From positions 1 through 18,413 of the forward strand of contig JAISTZ010000022.1 of assembly GCA_031272345.1 (NCBI GenBank): 18,413 bases of DNA, read 5' to 3'. The notes beneath the pieces are model-generated. The model saw nothing but the letters and a program-made list of their open reading frames with translations, did no database searches and was not told where the DNA came from. Origin of the DNA: Spirochaetaceae bacterium. Lineage in GTDB: Bacteria > Spirochaetota > Spirochaetia > Treponematales > Treponemataceae. Of the stretch, positions 13,525 through 18,413 are shown one piece after another. Each line of letters begins with the position of its first letter. Positions within the stretch are counted from its first letter, which is position 1. A program made the translations under genes and the position numbers.

Positions 13525-14556
13525 ATGGGTTTTTGGGACAAATTTTCAACGGACATCGGCATTGACCTGGGCACATGCAACACGCTGATCTATGAACGGG
13601 GAAAGGGCATCGTGATCAACGAGCCCTCGGTCATCGCGGTGGAGCGGGGGAACAAGGAAGTCGTGGCCGTCGGGGCCGAGGCAAAGCGTATGCTCTACAA
13701 GACCCCGGGCAACATCATCGCCATACGCCCCCTGGCGGACGGGGTCATCGCCGATATGGACGGCACGGAAAAAATGATCCGTTACTTCATCTCAAAGATC
13801 AAAAAGAAGCGGCAGCTCATCAAATCCATGCGCATGAAGATAGGAGTCCCCACCTGTATCACCGAGGTAGAAAAACGCGCCGTCCTTGAGGCCGCGGCCA
13901 AGGCCGGGGCAAAACAGGCGGATGTAATCGCCGAGTCCCTGGCGGCGGCTATCGGGGCGGGGATCCCCATCCACGAGCCCGCCGGGCACATGGTCTGCGA
14001 CATAGGCGGGGGCACCACGGAGGTATCGGTGATTTCCCTGGGGGGCATGGTCGTAACGAGCGCCATCCGCATCGGCGGGGACGAGTTCGATGAGGCCATC
14101 ATCAAGCACGTGCGGAACATCCACAGCATCGAGATCGGCCAGGAGACCGCCGAGCGGATCAAAATCGAGATAGGCAATGTCGCCCCGGACAAGGAAAACG
14201 GCAAGATCGGAATCCGGGGGAGGGACGCGGTCACCGGGCTCCCCCACGAGATCGTCATCGATTCAGTCGAAGTGACCGAGGCCCTCAAGGACCCGATCAC
14301 CCAGATCATCGACGAGATAAAGCGTACCCTGGGAAAGACCCCCCCGGAGCTTGCGGCGGACATTTTCGAGCGGGGCATCGTGATGACCGGGGGAGGGTCC
14401 CTCCTCAAGGGGCTGCCTACCCTGGTCAGGCAGGAAACGGGGGTCCCGGTGATCCTGGTGGAGCAGCCCCTGGAATGTGTGGCCGTTGGCGCGGGTCTGG
14501 CCTTCGATTTGTTCAAGGATATGTCCTCAGACAGGAGCATCTATGACAACCTTTAA
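13525..14556 (+). CDS. mreB: Rod-shape actin homologue MreB
   Basis: The 343-residue cytoplasmic ATPase polymerises under the inner membrane and guides cell-wall elongation. Actin-fold motifs are clear. Phosphate-1 is IGIDLGTCNTLIY (about 11-23). Phosphate-2 is CDIGGGTTEVSVI, starting near D159. The adenosine motif is VMTGGGSLLKGL, near 286-297. Length and sequence are typical throughout. The short MGFWDKFSTD N-terminus would be the membrane-binding amphipathic segment. ATG at 13525 has GGAGG (13514-13518) 6 nt upstream. It lies 19 nt after the TPR gene and 18 nt before the chosen mreC start, within one elongation operon. Confidence 0.98.
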   Translation: MGFWDKFSTDIGIDLGTCNTLIYERGKGIVINEPSVIAVERGNKEVVAVGAEAKRMLYKTPGNIIAIRPLADGVIADMDGTEKMIRYFISKIKKKRQLIKSMRMKIGVPTCITEVEKRAVLEAAAKAGAKQADVIAESLAAAIGAGIPIHEPAGHMVCDIGGGTTEVSVISLGGMVVTSAIRIGGDEFDEAIIKHVRNIHSIEIGQETAERIKIEIGNVAPDKENGKIGIRGRDAVTGLPHEIVIDSVEVTEALKDPITQIIDEIKRTLGKTPPELAADIFERGIVMTGGGSLLKGLPTLVRQETGVPVILVEQPLECVAVGAGLAFDLFKDMSSDRSIYDNL

Positions 14557-14574
14557 CAGGTGAGTCCCGGGGTT

Positions 14575-15441
14575 ATGGAAACAAAACGGCGAACCCGCAT
14601 ACAGGTGAGTTTTTCTTTCTTCCTGTTCATCTTTCTCATGCTTCTTTCCGGCACGGTCCTGGCCCTCTCTACGGGGGGCTTTGTCGTTGATTTTAAGCAG
14701 GTCGGTTTTTCTATCTTTTCCGGACTCCAGGAGGGCGCCTCGTCCATAACGAACAGCGCGTCGAACCTGGCGAACGCGGTCAGGGACCTGGCCCGGCTCA
14801 AACAGGAGTATGACACCTTAACGGCGCGCCTCCAGGACTACGAATATCTCCAGAGGAACAACGCGGAAATCCGCCTGGAAAACGAGCGCCTCAAGGAACA
14901 ACTGGGGTTTTCCTCGGATTTTGAATACACGAACTACCCGGCCATGATTATCGCCCGGAATCCCGACACCCTCTATTCGGCCATCACGATCAACAAGGGG
15001 AGCAGGGACGGCATAAAAAAGAACATGCCCGTGATTGCCGTGCAGAACGGCGTGGTCGGTCTGGTGGGGAAGATCGTCACCGTGGGGCGCGGGGCCAGCA
15101 TGATCATGCCGGTCTACGATTACCAGTGCAATATCTCCGCCCGGATAAAGTCCACCAGGGACATCGGGCTTGTGTCCGGGATGGGGTACGACACCCTCCT
15201 TTCCATGAAATACATAAAAAAGCGGGTCTTCAATGAGCTCCAATACGGGGACATCGTGGTAACCTCCGGGGAGAACGACAATTATCTCCGGGACATCCCC
15301 ATAGGTTCAATCTCAAAGATCACCGTTGTGGACTACGATTCTTCCCTCATCATCGAGCTTGCCCCGGTGATAGATTTTTCGCGCCTGGAATTCGTGCTTG
15401 CGGTGGACATAAAATCACCGGTCGAGGGGGAGGAGGAGTGA
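14575..15441 (+). CDS. mreC: Rod-shape-determining protein MreC
   Basis: The 288-residue bitopic protein links MreB to PBP2 in the periplasm. After a basic start (METKRRTRIQ) comes one transmembrane helix (about 10-32), then a coiled coil (about 55-100, RLKQEYDTLTARLQDYEYL and neighbours). The MreC beta domains follow, with the characteristic INKGSRDGIKKNMPVI and NGVVGLVGKI. ATG at 14575 gives the usual short cytoplasmic tail and has AGGTGA about 11 nt upstream. An in-frame GTG at 14560 would add five residues and has no obvious SD. The stop overlaps the mreD start by one base (TGATG). Confidence 0.93.
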   Translation: METKRRTRIQVSFSFFLFIFLMLLSGTVLALSTGGFVVDFKQVGFSIFSGLQEGASSITNSASNLANAVRDLARLKQEYDTLTARLQDYEYLQRNNAEIRLENERLKEQLGFSSDFEYTNYPAMIIARNPDTLYSAITINKGSRDGIKKNMPVIAVQNGVVGLVGKIVTVGRGASMIMPVYDYQCNISARIKSTRDIGLVSGMGYDTLLSMKYIKKRVFNELQYGDIVVTSGENDNYLRDIPIGSISKITVVDYDSSLIIELAPVIDFSRLEFVLAVDIKSPVEGEEE

Positions 15442-15950
15442 TGGTAAAAACACTTTTTGCTTCCACCGTGCTGCTCCTGTGTCTCCTCCTGATAGAAACC
15501 ACGATGCTCTCGAACATACCCTATCTCCCAACCATACCGGATCTGCAACTGATAGCGGTCATGTATATCGGCCTCAAAAACGGAACCCTCCTGGGGGAAT
15601 CCGCCGGGTTCATCTCGGGGATCATGCTCGACTTTGTGAGCGCGTCCCCCCCGGGACTCAACTGCCTGGTCCGCACCGCCGCGGGGGCCCTCTGCGGAGT
15701 CTTCCACCGGACCCTGAACAGCACGGGTATCCTGATACCCATGCTCTTCGGCCTCTGCATCACGGCGGTAAAAATCCTGGCGGTCAACGTGATCTCCTTC
15801 TTCTTCCCCCTGGCCCAGATCGTGCTGTATAAATTCTTCTCCCTCCAGCTCATCTCTGAGGCCGCCTTGAACATGGTTTTGTGTCCCATCATGTTCGCCC
15901 TCCTGTCCCTCTTCGGCGTCCTTGTGGTCAAGAAGGAGGACGCCCTGTGA
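15441..15950 (+). CDS. mreD: Rod-shape-determining membrane protein MreD
   Basis: The 169-residue, very hydrophobic inner-membrane protein has about five transmembrane segments. The first is LFASTVLLLCLLLIE and the last is VLCPIMFALLSLFGVLVV. The family pattern PDLQLIAVMYIGLKNGTLLGESAGFISGIMLDF is present. It belongs to the MreBCD complex and activates PBP2 with MreC. ATG at 15441 overlaps the mreC stop, and GGAGGAG lies a few bases upstream. A GTG at 15438 in frame would add one residue. Its own stop overlaps the mrdA GTG as GTGA. Confidence 0.9.
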   Translation: MVKTLFASTVLLLCLLLIETTMLSNIPYLPTIPDLQLIAVMYIGLKNGTLLGESAGFISGIMLDFVSASPPGLNCLVRTAAGALCGVFHRTLNSTGILIPMLFGLCITAVKILAVNVISFFFPLAQIVLYKFFSLQLISEAALNMVLCPIMFALLSLFGVLVVKKEDAL

Positions 15951-17839
15951 AACTCTTCGACATGGGAAAGCGGAAACGGAAAACCCCGAGGGACATGGGA
16001 GAAAAAAGCGGCAAGGTCTTCATCCTCCTGGTCCTTGTGAGCGTCTCCTTCGGGGTGTACGCATTTAAACTTTTCTCCATGCAGGTGATCGAAGGGGCCG
16101 TATACCGCAGGCAGTCCGTAACGATCTCCAGCAGGTCCGCGGAAATTCCCGCCCAGCGGGGGGAAATATACGACAGGAACTTTTCGACCCCCCTGGTCGT
16201 CAACATGGACTCCTTTGCGGTGGATATTGTGCCCGGAGAAATCACCGCCGGAAAATACGACACGGTCACCGGAAAGCTCGCCCAATACCTGGGGATAGAG
16301 AAACGCTCCATCGATTCAAAAATTCCCCATTCAATGCGCAATTCATTTTCAACAATAGAAATAAAATCAAACGTGTCCTTCCAGACGGTGCAGAACATCG
16401 CGGAGAACATCGTGGACCTGCCGGGGGTGTCCTGGCGGTCAAAGCCCATAAGGAATTACGTCGACAAGGGCTCCCTGTCCCATGTGATCGGATACGTGGG
16501 GGACATAACAAAGGAAGAATTGAAAATCCTGTACAACCAGGGGTACAAGACCACGAGCATCATCGGGAAGACGGGCATAGAAAAACAGTACGACACCCTC
16601 TTGCAGGGAACCACCGGGGCGGAATCCCGGACGGTGGACGTGCGGGGGCGGCTGATTTCCCTGGCGCCGGTGATAAAAATGCCCGAACCGGGGAAGAACC
16701 TGGTGCTGACCATCGACACCCGCATCCAGCGCCTGGCTGAGGAGGCCCTGGGCAATAGGGTAGGGGCGGCGGTCGTCCTCAGGCCCTCCAACGGCGAAAT
16801 CCTCGCCATGGTTTCCTATCCCTACTACGACGCGAATATTTTTAACGGGGACAATACCGGGGCCGCATACACGGCCCTGGCCGGGGAGTCCCAGAAGCCC
16901 CTCCTGAACCGGGCCGTAAACGCGGTCTACCCCCCGGCGTCAACCTTCAAGGTCGTCATGACCACGGCCTTCCTTTCCGAACAGCAGGCCCTGAAGGACC
17001 AGAAGATCGAATGTAAGGGCACGATCACCTACGGCAACAGGACCTTCCGGTGCCACATCGGCCCCCCGGGCCACGGTTTTCTCGACCTCCGGGGCGGGCT
17101 GGCCCAGTCCTGCAATATCTATTTCTGGACCGTCGGACGGGACTACCTTGGGGTTGACAAGATCGCCCAGTACGCCAGGGACTTCGGCCTGGGGCAGAGT
17201 CTGGAGGTGGATCTGCCCAGCTCCTCCGAGGGGTTCATCCCCACGGCCCTGTGGAAGGAGCGCCGGTACCACGAAAAATGGCTCGGGGGGGATACGATGA
17301 GCATGTCCATAGGGCAGGGGTACACCCTGGTTACGCCCCTCCACGCGGCGGATATGATGGCCATGGTTGTAAACAGGGGAAAGATCTACCGGCCCCACTT
17401 CCTCAAGGAAGTGCGGGATCCCATATCGGAGGAAATCATCGCGGAGACAGAACCGGAAGTCCTTTTTGAGTCCCCGGCGCCGGCTCAGATTTGGGAGCAG
17501 CTCCAGTCGGACCTCCGCTACACCGTTACGAACGGTTCCGCCCAATACCCCCTCCGAAACCCCATGGTGAAGATCGCGGGAAAAACCGGCACGGCGGAGG
17601 TTGCCCAATATGTGAATCAGTGGCATTCCTGGTTTGTCGCCTACGCCCCCTTTGACGCGCCCCCGGAGGACACGGTGGTCGTCTGCGTCCTTGTGGAAGC
17701 CCAGAACGTGTGGGAGTGGTGGGCCCCCTATGCGGCCAACATCATTTTCCAGGGGATTTTTGCCAACCAGACCTACGACGAAGCCATAGAAACCCTGGGC
17801 TTCCGGTACCTGGCGAAACCCATGGGCCGCCGGGAGTGA
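15947..17839 (+). CDS. mrdA: Penicillin-binding protein 2 (elongation transpeptidase)
   Basis: The 630-residue class B PBP cross-links peptidoglycan during side-wall growth, partnered with RodA. A basic cytoplasmic start precedes a membrane anchor (about 26-44, VFILLVLVSVSFGVYAF). The dimerisation domain includes PAQRGEIYDRN and VIGYVGDI. The transpeptidase domain has the catalytic S332-x-x-K335 (PPASTFK), S388-C389-N390 and K546-T547-G548 (AGKTGTAEV). Further family blocks are GKTGIEKQYD and MSIGQGY. The GTG at 15947 is chosen because AAGGAGGA ends 6 nt upstream and it overlaps the mreD stop by 4 nt. An in-frame ATG further upstream (15881) lies inside mreD and is unlikely. rodA follows after 18 nt. 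Confidence 0.96.
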   Translation: MKLFDMGKRKRKTPRDMGEKSGKVFILLVLVSVSFGVYAFKLFSMQVIEGAVYRRQSVTISSRSAEIPAQRGEIYDRNFSTPLVVNMDSFAVDIVPGEITAGKYDTVTGKLAQYLGIEKRSIDSKIPHSMRNSFSTIEIKSNVSFQTVQNIAENIVDLPGVSWRSKPIRNYVDKGSLSHVIGYVGDITKEELKILYNQGYKTTSIIGKTGIEKQYDTLLQGTTGAESRTVDVRGRLISLAPVIKMPEPGKNLVLTIDTRIQRLAEEALGNRVGAAVVLRPSNGEILAMVSYPYYDANIFNGDNTGAAYTALAGESQKPLLNRAVNAVYPPASTFKVVMTTAFLSEQQALKDQKIECKGTITYGNRTFRCHIGPPGHGFLDLRGGLAQSCNIYFWTVGRDYLGVDKIAQYARDFGLGQSLEVDLPSSSEGFIPTALWKERRYHEKWLGGDTMSMSIGQGYTLVTPLHAADMMAMVVNRGKIYRPHFLKEVRDPISEEIIAETEPEVLFESPAPAQIWEQLQSDLRYTVTNGSAQYPLRNPMVKIAGKTGTAEVAQYVNQWHSWFVAYAPFDAPPEDTVVVCVLVEAQNVWEWWAPYAANIIFQGIFANQTYDEAIETLGFRYLAKPMGRRE

Positions 17840-17857
17840 TCTGGAAAGGGTAGGGTA

Positions 17858-18413
17858 ATGAAAAAAAATTTCGTGAGCATTTTTGATCCCCTGCTTTTCT
17901 TTCCGATGCTGGTGCTTGTCGTCTTCGGCATTGTCTTTATTTATTCCTCCGGCTTCAATTCGAGCGGAATCAACGTGTCCAATGAGTTTATAAAACAGAT
18001 AATCTTTGCAGCGACCGGACTGCTCCTTATGACCGCTTCTTCCTTCTTTGACTACCGGAGGGTCTACCGGTATGTGCCCTACATTTTCATCGGCCTTGCG
18101 GTTGTGCTTTTGTACACGGGCATCTTCGGCCGCTACGTGAACGGCGCCCGGAGCTGGCTGGGGATTGGGGAATTCGGGGTTCAGCCCTCGGAATTCGGAA
18201 AAGTCGGTTTCATCCTGTTTTTTGCGTGGTACCTGGACAAATCCGCGGGCTATCCCGACTTCCAGCGTTTCATCGGGGCCCTGTTGATTCTGCTGATTCC
18301 CCTTGGGTTGATTCTCTTGCAGCCTGACCTGGGGACCGCCAGCGTGTATGTGCCGATTTTCCTGGTGATGTGTTTTTTTGCGGAAATCCCCCTGCGGTAT
18401 ATCCTGGTTGTGG
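17858..18413 (+). CDS. rodA: RodA peptidoglycan glycosyltransferase (SEDS family), 3' end beyond window
   Basis: The first 185 codons of this polytopic inner-membrane enzyme are present. It polymerises lipid II into glycan strands during elongation, together with PBP2. SEDS motifs are visible: NGARSWLGIGEFGVQPSEFGK starting at N95, and LQPDLGTA near 154-161 with D157. About five transmembrane helices are included. ATG at 17858 follows AAAGGG and AGGG tracts at 17845-17855. The start codon is followed by eight A (17861-17868). Base composition is less GC-rich than in mrdA. The gene is truncated only by the window edge. Confidence 0.95.
   Translation, partial: MKKNFVSIFDPLLFFPMLVLVVFGIVFIYSSGFNSSGINVSNEFIKQIIFAATGLLLMTASSFFDYRRVYRYVPYIFIGLAVVLLYTGIFGRYVNGARSWLGIGEFGVQPSEFGKVGFILFFAWYLDKSAGYPDFQRFIGALLILLIPLGLILLQPDLGTASVYVPIFLVMCFFAEIPLRYILVV

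Noticed and set aside
13782..14540. Minus-strand 252-codon open frame within mreB
   Set aside because: Shadow of mreB; low-complexity Ser/Pro/Met-rich product without motifs.
17861..17868. A8 run after the rodA start as a programmed slippage site
   Set aside because: Lysine-rich membrane-protein N-termini commonly give A-runs, and the rodA frame is intact without any slippage.

Overview
The window looks like a GC-rich chromosomal segment from a spirochaete of the Treponema group. The main evidence is gene order. A small ORF, mltG, dnaG, rpoD, a coiled-coil/zinc-ribbon gene, a TPR gene, mreB, mreC, mreD, mrdA (PBP2) and rodA all run on the + strand, which is the order I recall from the Treponema pallidum TP0490-TP0501 region. 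The protein sequences fit this, but species cannot be named. Most of the window is roughly 60-70% GC. No mobile element, CRISPR array, tRNA or 16S/23S/5S rRNA gene was seen.

Left part (1-6.3 kb, accessory or metabolic). The window opens with the last 62 codons of an unidentified + strand gene, which contains a G8/T7 homopolymer pair. It overlaps tail to tail with a minus-strand D-amino-acid aminotransferase (dat). Dat and a predicted outer-membrane beta-barrel gene are transcribed divergently from two back-to-back sigma70-type promoters. Next comes a three-gene unit: a LarA-type (nickel-pincer family) isomerase/racemase homologue, a YiaK/DlgD-type 2-oxo-acid reductase, and an AraC-family regulator. 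Together they suggest regulated use of a 2-hydroxy or aldonic acid. A hairpin with a downstream T-run follows the regulator.

Middle part (6.3-12.5 kb, replication/transcription core). A small conserved-looking ORF overlaps mltG, which overlaps dnaG, and dnaG runs directly into rpoD. A perfect consensus promoter (TTGACA, 17 bp, TATAAT) lies inside dnaG and points at rpoD, as in the enterobacterial macromolecular-synthesis operon. It sits at the left edge of a sharply bounded low-GC block of about 0.86 kb covering the 3' part of dnaG and the first codons of rpoD. A CT398/HP0958-like coiled-coil zinc-ribbon protein follows, then a class A RNase P RNA gene (rnpB) ending in a T8 run.

Right part (12.5-18.4 kb, cell elongation). 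A TPR membrane protein gene is preceded by a seven-codon leader ORF that overlaps it by ATGA. It is followed by mreB, mreC, mreD, mrdA and rodA, nearly all with overlapping or very closely spaced ends. These encode the elongasome: MreB filaments, the MreC/MreD linkers, the PBP2 transpeptidase and the RodA glycosyltransferase. MltG upstream is the glycan-strand terminase, so peptidoglycan genes flank the dnaG-rpoD core. RodA is cut by the window edge.
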